The notes under the pieces are model-generated. The model was not told where the DNA came from and did no database searches. It was given only the letters and a program-made list of their open reading frames with translations. From Bacillus badius NBRC 15713 (lineage in GTDB: Bacteria > Bacillota > Bacilli > Bacillales > Domibacillaceae), in NCBI RefSeq assembly GCF_001591605.1, contig NZ_BCVF01000005.1, positions 1-64,000 on the forward strand: a stretch of 64,000 nt of DNA, read 5' to 3'. A program made the position numbers and the translations under genes. Below, in pieces: positions 8,197-16,192 of the stretch (position 1 is its first letter; each line of letters starts with the position of its first letter).

Positions 8197-9585
8197 TTAG
8201 CTGTAAAGAGCTTCTTTCTGTGGTTCATTGTAAACAGCTGTATCCAGCTCTTTCGTCACGCGGCTCGTTACTACTCCGGCTGTCATGCTTCCGCTGACAT
8301 TCACGGCTGTCCGCGCCATATCGATCAACGGTTCCACTGAAATCAGCAGTCCCGCCAGCGCTACAGGGAGATTCATTGTCGATAGCACCAGGATCGCTGC
8401 GAAGGTCGCTCCGCCGCCAACACCGGCTACGCCAAATGAACTGATCGCTACTACAGCAATTAACGTCAGAATGAACGTTGGCGAAAGCGGGTCAATGCCG
8501 ACCGTCGGCGCAATCATGACCGCCAGCATAGCCGGATATACACCGGCACAACCGTTCTGGCCGATTGACAGCCCGAACGAGCCGGCAAAGTTCGCAATTC
8601 CTTCCGGCACTCCTAATGAGGAGGTCTGCGCTTTAATATTTAAAGGCAAGGTTCCTGCGCTTGAGCGGGAAGTGAAGGCAAATGAAAGCACCGGCAGCAC
8701 TTTCTTTACATATGTCAGCGGGTTTAATCCGACTAAAGTCAAGATAAGCAAGTGAATAATAAACATAACTGCCAGCGCTACATAGGAAGCTAAAACGAAT
8801 TCTCCAAGCTTCGCAATCGCCGTAAAGTTGCTTGTTGCGACCGTCTTAGCCATAATCGCTAAAATGCCATAAGGTGTAAGACGCAAAACGAGTGTCACAA
8901 TACGCATGACAATACTGTAAATCGAGTCGATCATCTTCTTGAAAAACTCGGCTTGTTCCGGTTCTTTTCTTCTCACCCCAAGATAGGCAAATCCAACAAA
9001 TGCCGCAAAGATAACTACAGCAATCGTGGAAGTGCTCCGTTGGCCCGTTAAATCAAGAAACGGGTTAGCCGGCAGCAATTCAATAACTTTTTGCGGGAAA
9101 GACTGCCCTTCAATTTCAGAGTACTGTTGCTCAATCTCCATTCCGCGCGCCTGCTCTGTTTCGCCTCCTTGGATTTGAACCGCTTCGAGGTTGAAGCCAA
9201 GAGACGCACTAATGCCGATGGCTGCTGCAATAGCTGTTGTTCCGACAAGCAAACCGATAATCAGGCCAGCAATCTTGCCAAGATTGGTTGTCAGAGTAAG
9301 CTTTGTAAAAGCCGACACAATAGAAATAAACACAAGCGGCATGACGACCATCTGCAGCAGTTTCACATAGCCTGTGCCGAGGATGTTAAACCATTCGGTG
9401 GATTGAAGCAGCGTATTTGATTCCAAGCCATAGATCAGCTGCAAAACAAAACCAAGAACAATCCCCAGTCCAAGGGCGGTAAATACCCTCTTTGAAAATG
9501 AAATATGCTTTTTCTGCATAAAATATAAAACACCTGCTAACAAAAGCAGAGCTGCAACATTGACAATAATAAGAAATGAATTCAT
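8197..9585 (-). CDS. tcyP: L-cystine:sodium/proton symporter TcyP
   Basis: Dicarboxylate/amino-acid:cation symporter (DAACS) family, 462 aa, closely matching Bacillus subtilis TcyP in length and in many blocks, for example the YMQKKHISF-KRVFTALG start, LLPANPFLDLTG, SFAFTSRSSAG and IGQNGCAGVYPAML. The last block includes the tip-of-hairpin substrate region of the family. It imports L-cystine through the cytoplasmic membrane. ATG 9585 has a GGAGG-type ribosome binding site. Monocistronic. CymR control is known for tcyP in B. subtilis; here an inverted repeat overlaps the promoter, which could be such an operator (inference). Confidence 0.92.
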   Translation of the reverse strand: MNSFLIIVNVAALLLLAGVLYFMQKKHISFSKRVFTALGLGIVLGFVLQLIYGLESNTLLQSTEWFNILGTGYVKLLQMVVMPLVFISIVSAFTKLTLTTNLGKIAGLIIGLLVGTTAIAAAIGISASLGFNLEAVQIQGGETEQARGMEIEQQYSEIEGQSFPQKVIELLPANPFLDLTGQRSTSTIAVVIFAAFVGFAYLGVRRKEPEQAEFFKKMIDSIYSIVMRIVTLVLRLTPYGILAIMAKTVATSNFTAIAKLGEFVLASYVALAVMFIIHLLILTLVGLNPLTYVKKVLPVLSFAFTSRSSAGTLPLNIKAQTSSLGVPEGIANFAGSFGLSIGQNGCAGVYPAMLAVMIAPTVGIDPLSPTFILTLIAVVAISSFGVAGVGGGATFAAILVLSTMNLPVALAGLLISVEPLIDMARTAVNVSGSMTAGVVTSRVTKELDTAVYNEPQKEALYS

Positions 9586-9608
9586 GGATGCTTCCTCCTT
9601 TTACTAAC

Positions 9609-9641
9609 GAATAGCCTATATCATCTATTCCTATGTGTCAA
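9609..9641 (-). promoter_or_regulatory. Candidate tcyP promoter with overlapping inverted repeat
   Basis: On the coding strand, TTGACA (9641-9636) is followed 15 nt later by TATAGG. An inverted repeat GAATAG / CTATTC (9609-9614 and 9625-9630) overlaps the -10, a plausible repressor site. The spacing is short, so the assignment is tentative. Confidence 0.4.
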
Positions 9642-9761
9642 GTAGGTTTTTAATTCCTCTCTTTTTTCCTTTATAGAAATATTCTCCTTTCCTTGGTAAC
9701 ATAGACGTATCTTAATAGATGAAACATCATTCAAATACTATGGATAAAGCTGGTGGGAATA

Positions 9762-11216
9762 ATGGAAATACCTATGTGGAGCTGGATCGCTTACGTTGTT
9801 TTGTTTTTAAACTTTTCCTTTTCAGTCGCTGTTATTTTTTTGGAAAGGCGTGATGCCGCAGCCACTTGGGCCTGGCTGATGGTGTTGTTCTTCATCCCCA
9901 TTCTCGGTTTCATTCTCTACCTAATTTTTGGCCAGAATTTAAGCAGGCGGCGTTTATTTGATTGGGACGAAAAGGTCAAGGTTGGCACTGAGTCGGCTAT
10001 TCAAAATCAAATGCATGCCATTAAAAACCAGCTCTTCCGGTTTCGCAACCCTCACACAGAGGAAAACGAAGATTTGGTCTATATGCTGCTGTGCAACAAT
10101 GATGCTGTCCTCACCGAAGACAATGATGTAGACATTTTTGTTGACGGCAAGGATAAATTCAATTCCCTGCTTGAAGACATCAGACAAGCAACGCATCACA
10201 TTCATCTGCAATATTATATTTTCCGGGTGGACAACCTTGGAACCGAGATTGTCCAGCTGTTGACGGAAAAAGCGAGGCAAGGCGTGGAAGTAAGAGTTCT
10301 CTACGATGAAATGGGTTCCCGCGGCGTCCATAAGCGGCACTTCAAAGAATTAATCGAGGCGGGCGGCATAGTGGAAATCTTTTTCCCTTCCAAAATCCCC
10401 TTTATTAATTTGCGTCTCAATTACCGCAATCATCGCAAGCTTGTGATTATTGATGGTGAGATCGGCTATGTAGGCGGTTTTAATATTGGCGATGAGTACC
10501 TTGGACTTGATCCAAAGTTCGGCTACTGGCGGGATACTCATTTGCGAATCAAAGGAACAGCGGTGCACTCCATCCAGACGCGGTTTATCCTGGATTGGAA
10601 CCAAGCATCAGATCGCCATGATCTCCATTACGCTGAAGCCTATTTTCCCGATAAGCCGGCTGCTGGCGATGTATCGATGCAGATTGTGACAAGCGGACCG
10701 GATTCAGAGTGGGAACAAATTAAGAACGGCTACATTAAAATGATCTCATCTGCCCGAGAGTCTGTGTATATTCAAACCCCTTATTTTATCCCGGATGCCA
10801 GCCTGCTGGATGCTCTGCGCATTGCGGCCCTTTCAGGCGTAGATGTCCGGATCATGATTCCGAATAAACCAGATCATCCCTTTGTTTACTGGGCCACCTA
10901 CTCTTACATCGGCGAGCTGATGAAAGCAGGAGCGAAAACGTATATCTATGATGCCGGCTTCATTCATGCAAAAATGATTGTCGTCGATAAAAAACTGAGC
11001 TCTGTGGGCACAGCTAATATTGATGTGCGCAGCTTCCGGTTAAACTTTGAGGTGAATGCTTTTATTTACCACCTGGAAACGGGCCAAAAACTTGCGGAGA
11101 TATTCGAAAAGGATATGGAGCTTTGCTCCGAGCTGACGCTCGAAATTTATAACAACCGGAAAACACTCATTAAATTTAAAGAATCTATTTCAAGGCTGCT
11201 GTCACCCATTTTGTAA
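9762..11216 (+). CDS. clsA: Cardiolipin synthase (ClsA/YwnE type)
   Basis: Phospholipase-D superfamily cardiolipin synthase, 484 aa, the usual length. It has two N-terminal membrane segments (about 5-27 and 37-57) and two HKD catalytic motifs: H-R-K-L-V-I-I-D at about residue 224 and H-A-K-M-I-V-V-D at about residue 402. It condenses two phosphatidylglycerol molecules to cardiolipin and glycerol at the membrane. The ATG at 9762 fits best with GGTGGG 4-5 nt upstream; an in-frame GTG lies 9 nt earlier. Monocistronic, divergent from tcyP, with its own terminator. Confidence 0.93.
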   Translation: MEIPMWSWIAYVVLFLNFSFSVAVIFLERRDAAATWAWLMVLFFIPILGFILYLIFGQNLSRRRLFDWDEKVKVGTESAIQNQMHAIKNQLFRFRNPHTEENEDLVYMLLCNNDAVLTEDNDVDIFVDGKDKFNSLLEDIRQATHHIHLQYYIFRVDNLGTEIVQLLTEKARQGVEVRVLYDEMGSRGVHKRHFKELIEAGGIVEIFFPSKIPFINLRLNYRNHRKLVIIDGEIGYVGGFNIGDEYLGLDPKFGYWRDTHLRIKGTAVHSIQTRFILDWNQASDRHDLHYAEAYFPDKPAAGDVSMQIVTSGPDSEWEQIKNGYIKMISSARESVYIQTPYFIPDASLLDALRIAALSGVDVRIMIPNKPDHPFVYWATYSYIGELMKAGAKTYIYDAGFIHAKMIVVDKKLSSVGTANIDVRSFRLNFEVNAFIYHLETGQKLAEIFEKDMELCSELTLEIYNNRKTLIKFKESISRLLSPIL

Positions 11217-11225
11217 CAACGTCGA

Positions 11226-11275
11226 GCTGCCCCAGGAAGTCATGAAAAATGACTTTTGGGGGCGGCTTTTTTCTT
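11226..11275 (+). terminator. Terminator of cardiolipin synthase
   Basis: Stem GCTGCCCC...AAGTCAT / ATGACTT...GGGGCGGC, followed by TTTTTTCTTC. Confidence 0.9.
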
Positions 11276-11487
11276 CTCTGGAACAGGCCGATCTCCATTA
11301 AAGGAAGAGTGAGCGCAGCAAAGCAGCCGAAAAAACTAACGATGTTCTTTCATAGAGCCCTGACAACAAGCAGGTTGTTTTGCCAGTGAATATCCATCTA
11401 TTTTGAAAAAATGGTTGCTTATACCATATAAAAACCACAAGTCAAGCCTATTAATCAAAAAAATGTGACAAATTCGTTAAAAATGTT
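11276..11487. other. Non-coding intergenic stretch
   Basis: Between the clsA terminator and the promoter of the 35-aa peptide. It contains no convincing gene or motif. Confidence 0.4.
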
Positions 11488-11516
11488 TTGAACTTTTAGA
11501 AAATTGGTTATATAAT
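11488..11516 (+). promoter_or_regulatory. Strong sigma-A promoter for a 35-aa peptide
   Basis: TTGAAC (11488-11493), a 17-nt spacer and perfect TATAAT (11511-11516). The peptide start codon follows 31 nt later. Confidence 0.8.
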
Positions 11517-11547
11517 AAGTCTACAAACTTTTAACGAGGTGATATTT

Positions 11548-11655
11548 ATGGATCAGGTAATAACACAAAAATTAAATAAGCAAGGATTGATCTTCGTCAC
11601 TATTCATTCGTTATTCTTTTTAAACTTAGCTTTTGACTTCGTGCAATTTTATTAA
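11548..11655 (+). CDS. Small hydrophobic peptide, 35 aa
   Basis: ATG 11548 has an excellent GAGGTGA ribosome binding site (6 nt spacing) and sits just behind a near-consensus promoter. The product starts MDQVITQKLNKQGLIF and then runs as a hydrophobic, aromatic helix to a C-terminal FVQFY. It is probably a single-pass or surface-bound membrane peptide. No family is recognised. The 3' side holds two mutually exclusive hairpins and a terminator, so peptide and RNA structure may act together (see findings). Confidence 0.65.
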   Translation: MDQVITQKLNKQGLIFVTIHSLFFLNLAFDFVQFY

Positions 11656-11677
11656 ATATATAAACTGATTTTCGAAC

Positions 11678-11728
11678 ATCCTTCATAGCTGGCAATGAAG
11701 GATCAGGAAACATTAAAGCATTGCCAGC
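11678..11728 (+). promoter_or_regulatory. Two mutually exclusive hairpins
   Basis: ATCCTTCAT / ATGAAGGAT (11678-11686 and 11694-11702) overlaps GCTGGCAATG / CATTGCCAGC (11688-11697 and 11719-11728). Only one of the two can form at a time. A terminator follows 5 nt later. Confidence 0.55.
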
Positions 11729-11732
11729 CACT

Positions 11733-11766
11733 AAAAAAAGATCAGCCATCAGGCTGATCTTTTTTA
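11733..11766. terminator. Bidirectional terminator
   Basis: A-run, stem GATCAGCC / GGCTGATC with ATCA loop, then T-run. It can serve the peptide gene (rightward) and the nitronate monooxygenase gene (leftward). Confidence 0.9.
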
Positions 11767-11800
11767 ATTATGCATTAGCCGAGTGTCAAACGGGCTCTCG

Positions 11801-12877
11801 TCACCTGCTGGTTCCTTTCATATTTTGCACAGAGCGGTTAGCTGCCAGCAACGCTGCATCTGTTTCTTCCAGCAAACTAGCAACCAGCTCATCAGCCGTT
11901 TGCTTTTTGCTCAACCTTGTCCCTTGTCCGGACCAAAGAGACATATATTCTTTATTATTTTGCTTTCCGGCCTGCTTTCTCATAGATTGGGTTAATGTGT
12001 TTTGCAGAGGATACGGCAGAAAAACCTCTTCATGCCCCTGCATGTCTTGAATGAAATGATTGGAAATGCCCCGGGCGGTTTTTCCGGAAAAAGCCTTCGT
12101 CAGCACCGCCTCCTTTTCATCGGCTGCCAAGATTGCTTCTTTATGAAGCGGATGAGCCCCGCTTTCCTCAGTCACTAAGAACGCCGTACCGAGCTGAGCG
12201 GCTGAAGCACCCAGACATAGAGCAGCGGCTATGCCCTGCCCGTTCATGATTCCGCCGGCAGCAATAACTGGAATACTCACCTCTTGCACAACTTGAGGAA
12301 GCAGCGCCATTAAACCAATCATGCTTTCAGGCGGTTGAAATGATCCTCTATGCCCTCCTGCTTCACATCCTTGCGCCACAACAGCGTCTACTCCTGCCTG
12401 TTCACAAGCAACCGCCTCTTCTACCGTTGTGGCAGTGCCGACCGTTATAATGCCTCGTTCCTTTAATTGCTCCAGTGCTCGCTGCGGAGGCAGCCCAAAC
12501 GTAAATGAGCATACTCTGACTCTCTCCTGCAACACGACCGCAAGCTGCTCATGAAAAGCGGAAGACCCGAAAGATAAACTCCCCCCTTCCTCCTCTGCCT
12601 TGAGCTCCTTATGATAAGGCGCCAGCAATTGGCGGGCGGCCTGCACTTGTTGGGCGCTCGCCTCTGCTTCCTCAGGAACAAACAAGTTAACGGCAAAATC
12701 AGCCGTTGTCAGTTGTTTCACGCGTCTGATAAATTCTTCTGTCTTCTCACCCGATAGATAACCGGCACCGATGCTGCCAAGAACACCTGCATTTGAGGCA
12801 GCAGCAGTTAATTCCGGTGTGGATACTCCCGCCATGGGAGCTTGCCATACCGGAAGCTTTAAAGTTAACCCAAGCAT
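11801..12877 (-). CDS. Nitronate monooxygenase (2-nitropropane dioxygenase family)
   Basis: FMN-dependent TIM-barrel enzyme, 358 aa, of the nitronate monooxygenase family. It opens with LPVWQAPMAGVSTPEL and has the G-C-E-A-G-G-H-R-G motif around the catalytic His and flavin phosphate site, followed by V-I-A-A-G-G-I. It oxidises alkyl nitronates such as propionate 3-nitronate and is generally seen as detoxifying. The start is ATG 12877, with GGAGG 6 nt upstream; the ATG 6 nt earlier abuts the Shine-Dalgarno. Monocistronic. Confidence 0.88.
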   Translation of the reverse strand: MLGLTLKLPVWQAPMAGVSTPELTAAASNAGVLGSIGAGYLSGEKTEEFIRRVKQLTTADFAVNLFVPEEAEASAQQVQAARQLLAPYHKELKAEEEGGSLSFGSSAFHEQLAVVLQERVRVCSFTFGLPPQRALEQLKERGIITVGTATTVEEAVACEQAGVDAVVAQGCEAGGHRGSFQPPESMIGLMALLPQVVQEVSIPVIAAGGIMNGQGIAAALCLGASAAQLGTAFLVTEESGAHPLHKEAILAADEKEAVLTKAFSGKTARGISNHFIQDMQGHEEVFLPYPLQNTLTQSMRKQAGKQNNKEYMSLWSGQGTRLSKKQTADELVASLLEETDAALLAANRSVQNMKGTSR

Positions 12878-12957
12878 AGTCATCCTCCATTCTTTAAAGT
12901 TGCCGTCAAAGATTTTTCTCCTTTAATATAATAAGAAAACAACAAAGGAGACCAATC

Positions 12958-13140
12958 ATGACGAAATCCGAAATTGAATCAAAAATTGCTGAATTAAAAA
13001 TGGACTATATCCGTGTACAAGGAGACATTGAAAAGCTCGAATCCACAGGTAATACTGTAACAAAAGCGGAAGAACAGCTCATTCGCATGGAAAATGAGCT
13101 GAAGGAACTGAATCAACAGCTGGCCGCCTTGTCTAAATAA
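12958..13140 (+). CDS. Small coiled-coil protein (SE1832 family)
   Basis: A 60-aa, highly charged, Leu/Glu/Lys-rich protein predicted to be one continuous coiled coil (MTKSEIESKIAELK...LNQQLAALSK). It resembles the short SE1832-type proteins of Bacillaceae and staphylococci, whose function is unknown. ATG 12958 is preceded by AAAGGAG, and a terminator follows. It is divergent from the nitronate monooxygenase gene. Confidence 0.8.
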   Translation: MTKSEIESKIAELKMDYIRVQGDIEKLESTGNTVTKAEEQLIRMENELKELNQQLAALSK

Positions 13141-13158
13141 GACGCATGAACAAACAGC

Positions 13159-13187
13159 AATCGTTCGCTTTAGCGGACGATTTTTTT
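13159..13187 (+). terminator. Terminator of the coiled-coil gene
   Basis: AATCGTTCGC / GCGGACGATT stem (one G-T pair), TTTA loop and T-run. Confidence 0.85.
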
Positions 13188-13359
13188 ATGAACAGCAACT
13201 GATCAGGTTCATCCGTTTCTACAAATAAACCAGCCTTTCCAATGAATGTGCCTTCCCTGCTGGGAATTATAGTCAATATCAAGTATACAGCAATTACCTA
13301 TTATGCTATCATTCAAATAAATGAATATTTAAAAAATTTTAGTTGAAAGTGGTGACAGA

Positions 13360-14742
13360 ATGAATCTCGTTGAACAGTTAGCCGGTCTGCTTGGCCAGGA
13401 AAAAGTCACAGTGAATGAAACCATATTGGAGCATCATAGCAAGGATGAATCACATTTTGAAGCGGTTCTTCCCGATGTTGTCGTATTTCCTGCTTCTGCT
13501 GAGGATGTCCAAAAGATCGTGCGGTTTGCCAAGGAACAGCACATTCCCGTTGTTCCTTTCGGCATTGGCTCCGGCCTTGAAGGTCATGCCATTCCAATAC
13601 ATAAGGGAATATCCGTGGACTTCAGCCAAATGAACCGGATTATTGACATGCGTCCGGAGGATTTGCTCGTCAAAGTTCAGCCCGGCGTAACGCGGCTGCA
13701 ATTAAATCAAGAATTAAATAAGCATGGTCTCTTCTTCCCGGTTGATCCCGGAGCCGATGCCACAATCGGCGGCATGGTTGCTACCAATGCAAGCGGCACG
13801 CAAGCGGTTCGGTACGGTGTCATGAAAGACCAGATTTTGGACCTGGAAGTCGTGCTCGCTGACGGCCGAATCATTCACACCGGATCACTTGCTAAAAAAT
13901 CCTCCTCCGGCTACAACTTAAATAGTTTGTTTACCGGCTCGGAGGGTACACTTGGCCTATTCACCGAAATTACTCTCAAGCTGCATGGCATACCCGAATC
14001 CATCATTGCAGCCAGGGCCTGCTTCCCTTCCGTCAAGCAATGCGTAGAGGCAGCTGCCGCCATTCTGACCGCCGGCATCCCAATCGCCCGCATGGAACTT
14101 GTGGATGACCGTTCCATTGCACAAGTCAATCAGTTTAGCGGAACCGACTTTCCCGAGGAGCCTTCGCTGTTCCTTGAGTTTCACGGGAATGAAGCAGGCA
14201 ATGAAGCCGATGCCCAATTTGTGCAGGAACTGTTAGAGGAGTATCAATGCCAGACCTTTATCTTTGAAAAAAACAGCTTAAAAAGAGCTCAGCTTTGGAA
14301 AGCCCGGCATGACTTATCCTACGCTTTCCGCCATAGCAATCCGAAGCTGCATACGATTAACACAGACGTGTGTGTACCAATATCAAAGCTTGCAGATATG
14401 GTTACTTACGCGCGTGCGCGAATTGAAGCCTACGGGATGGATGGCGCGATCCTTGGGCATATTGGAGACGGAAATTTTCATACACTTACTTTGTTTGACC
14501 CGCAGGACCCTGAACAAGTTCGCAACACAGAAATATTAAACGGAGAGATTGTTACGTTTGCTTTATCGCTTGGAGGAACGTGTACAGGAGAACACGGCGT
14601 CGGCTTGGGCAAAATGAAATACCAGATCCAAGAGCATGGCGAAGCGCTGAACGTCATGGCCGGCATTAAAAGTCTGCTTGACCCCGACCATATTCTGAAT
14701 CCGGGAAAACTGATTCCTTCCGCGGAGAAAGCGACACTGTAA
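13360..14742 (+). CDS. FAD-linked D-2-hydroxyacid dehydrogenase (GlcD/D-lactate dehydrogenase type)
   Basis: A 460-aa flavoprotein with a PCMH-type FAD-binding domain (about 35-175, including P-F-G-I-G-S-G-L-E-G and G-G-M-V-A-T-N-A-S-G) and a C-terminal FAD-oxidase domain with G-H-I-G-D-G-N-F-H and G-T-C-T-G-E-H-G-V-G. The family oxidises D-lactate or glycolate and passes electrons to the respiratory chain. The adjacent CdaR-type regulator recalls ysfB next to ysfC(glcD) in B. subtilis, but no glcF partner follows, so the single-subunit D-lactate type is equally possible. It has a GTG-rich leader, ATG start with GAAAGTGGTG, and its own terminator. Confidence 0.85.
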   Translation: MNLVEQLAGLLGQEKVTVNETILEHHSKDESHFEAVLPDVVVFPASAEDVQKIVRFAKEQHIPVVPFGIGSGLEGHAIPIHKGISVDFSQMNRIIDMRPEDLLVKVQPGVTRLQLNQELNKHGLFFPVDPGADATIGGMVATNASGTQAVRYGVMKDQILDLEVVLADGRIIHTGSLAKKSSSGYNLNSLFTGSEGTLGLFTEITLKLHGIPESIIAARACFPSVKQCVEAAAAILTAGIPIARMELVDDRSIAQVNQFSGTDFPEEPSLFLEFHGNEAGNEADAQFVQELLEEYQCQTFIFEKNSLKRAQLWKARHDLSYAFRHSNPKLHTINTDVCVPISKLADMVTYARARIEAYGMDGAILGHIGDGNFHTLTLFDPQDPEQVRNTEILNGEIVTFALSLGGTCTGEHGVGLGKMKYQIQEHGEALNVMAGIKSLLDPDHILNPGKLIPSAEKATL

Positions 14743-14745
14743 TGC

Positions 14746-14785
14746 AAAAAAACTGTTCTGCAACCGTCTGCAGAGCAGTTTTTTT
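14746..14785. terminator. Bidirectional terminator
   Basis: AAAAAAACTGTTCTGCA / TGCAGAGCAGTTTTTTT stem between the convergent glcD-like and CdaR-type genes. Confidence 0.9.
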
Positions 14786-14820
14786 CATGGGCATTAAGCT
14801 TGGTAAATCAGCGGTATTTA

Positions 14821-16020
14821 TCAGGTGTGCACCTGCATCGCCTGATCCTTTCGTTTTTTTAAGGCCATGTAAAGCAGCAAGCATTGCTCGAAAGACTGTG
14901 TATCAATGGAAAGAATTTCGCTTAGCTGATTCAATCGGTATAACAGAGTATTGCGATGAACAAACAGCTTTCTGGCCGCCCGGCTGACATTTAACCCTTG
15001 CTCGCAGTAGACAAGAAATGTTTCTATGAGTGCCGAAGCATTAGAATGGGAGACTAATTTTTCAGCGTAGTCATCCAGCGTCTCTGCCAAAGCCGGCTGA
15101 ATGTCCTGCACGAGCGCACTTAATAAAATATTCCAGTCATCAAATGCATAAACACCCGATGCGCCTTTCGCGCGCTCCTTCCCTGTTGAGAGCGCCTGCA
15201 ATGCCTGTTGGTACGAACGGCTGACACCTGCAAAACCGCTGCAGCTCTTTCCGTAAGCGATAGAAACCGAACCGCCCACCTGCTGGTTTCGAAAAAATTT
15301 CCTTAAGGCTTTCAGCGCATGTTCACATTGCCGCCTCGTTTTTTTCATGTCAGCACCATCCATATATTTTAGGACTATCCACTGTCCTTGATGAACCGGA
15401 CTGATGATGTCTTCATCATGAACTTGAAAATAATGGCTGATGACTTGAAACAAATCATATTGGGAAATCCGGAGCACTCCTTCTTCTCCTTTCGCCGTAT
15501 GCAGGGAGGAGAGGTCGATTAGAATGCACATTCGGGGGCAATCGAAATGAAAGCCCGACATGCTGCAATAATTTTGCAGGGTGTCTTCACTTTCCCACTC
15601 TTTAAAGTGGATAAGATGCTGAATGAAAAGCTCGGTCGTTTTCATTTGCAAATAAAATGATTCTGTCCGGAAAGACTGCTGCAGCAGCATTTCAACGTGT
15701 GTCCGGACAAACTCCACATATTTCCCCACCTCCTCCGGCTCGCCAATGATTCCTAAAACGCCAATGATTTGCCGCTGAAAGCGTATCGGTGTAGCCACAC
15801 CCGGCAATACGTTTTTCCGTCCTGTTATGTTCTCCTTTGTGAAAATAACCGCTCTGCCCGCTTTTGTGACTTCCTCTGTCACCTCATGATGAGAGCCGAT
15901 TCTTGTTAAGTCATTGCAGCCAATGATTGTTCCTTTGGCATCTGTAATGCTCATAGATACCCCCAGAACAGTGGATGTTTTTTCTACGATAGATTGGGCA
16001 ATTTGTTCAAAAAACTTCAT
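14821..16020 (-). CDS. CdaR/PucR-family transcriptional regulator (first copy)
   Basis: A 399-aa activator of the sugar-diacid-recognition family. It has an N-terminal diacid/ligand-binding domain (about 3-135, MKFFEQIAQSIVEKTS...G-V-L-G-I-I-G-E-P-E-E-V), a GGDEF-like middle region (about 140-300) and a C-terminal PucR-type HTH (about 330-385, L-F-V-H-R-N-T-L-L-Y-R-L). ATG 16020 has GAGGTG. It is convergent with the GlcD-like gene and divergent from the oxidase/cyclodeaminase/symporter operon, and could control either. A paralogue lies at 27350-28561 with the same architecture. Confidence 0.88.
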   Translation of the reverse strand: MKFFEQIAQSIVEKTSTVLGVSMSITDAKGTIIGCNDLTRIGSHHEVTEEVTKAGRAVIFTKENITGRKNVLPGVATPIRFQRQIIGVLGIIGEPEEVGKYVEFVRTHVEMLLQQSFRTESFYLQMKTTELFIQHLIHFKEWESEDTLQNYCSMSGFHFDCPRMCILIDLSSLHTAKGEEGVLRISQYDLFQVISHYFQVHDEDIISPVHQGQWIVLKYMDGADMKKTRRQCEHALKALRKFFRNQQVGGSVSIAYGKSCSGFAGVSRSYQQALQALSTGKERAKGASGVYAFDDWNILLSALVQDIQPALAETLDDYAEKLVSHSNASALIETFLVYCEQGLNVSRAARKLFVHRNTLLYRLNQLSEILSIDTQSFEQCLLLYMALKKRKDQAMQVHT

Positions 16021-16117
16021 TGCTTCACCTCAGTCATTAGCTAATCTTTTAACATTTTTCTTAATTTTCTGATTAATATTCGTTATTATTCTACCAGATT
16101 TTTGTATAAATTGTACA

Positions 16118-16145
16118 TTGATTGAAAGCGCTTTCCGAATATAAT
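16118..16145 (+). promoter_or_regulatory. Promoter with a cre site filling its spacer
   Basis: TTGATT (16118-16123), a 16-nt spacer and TATAAT (16140-16145). The spacer holds GAAAGCGCTTTC (16124-16135), giving the near-perfect palindromic CcpA site TGAAAGCGCTTTCC. CcpA binding there should block RNA polymerase, so the downstream operon is probably catabolite-repressed. Confidence 0.85.
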
Positions 16146-16192
16146 GGTAAATAATTTAAAGCAGCTATATCACGCCTGAGGGAGGTTTTTAT

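Noticed and set aside
8285-8755. 156-codon open frame on the plus strand
   Set aside because: It lies entirely antisense to tcyP, has no ribosome binding site, and its product is low-complexity Ser/Thr/Pro/Ala typical of an antisense shadow.
9586-9740. S-box or T-box leader before tcyP
   Set aside because: The leader is too short, no conserved S-box or T-box segment is present, and there is no terminator.
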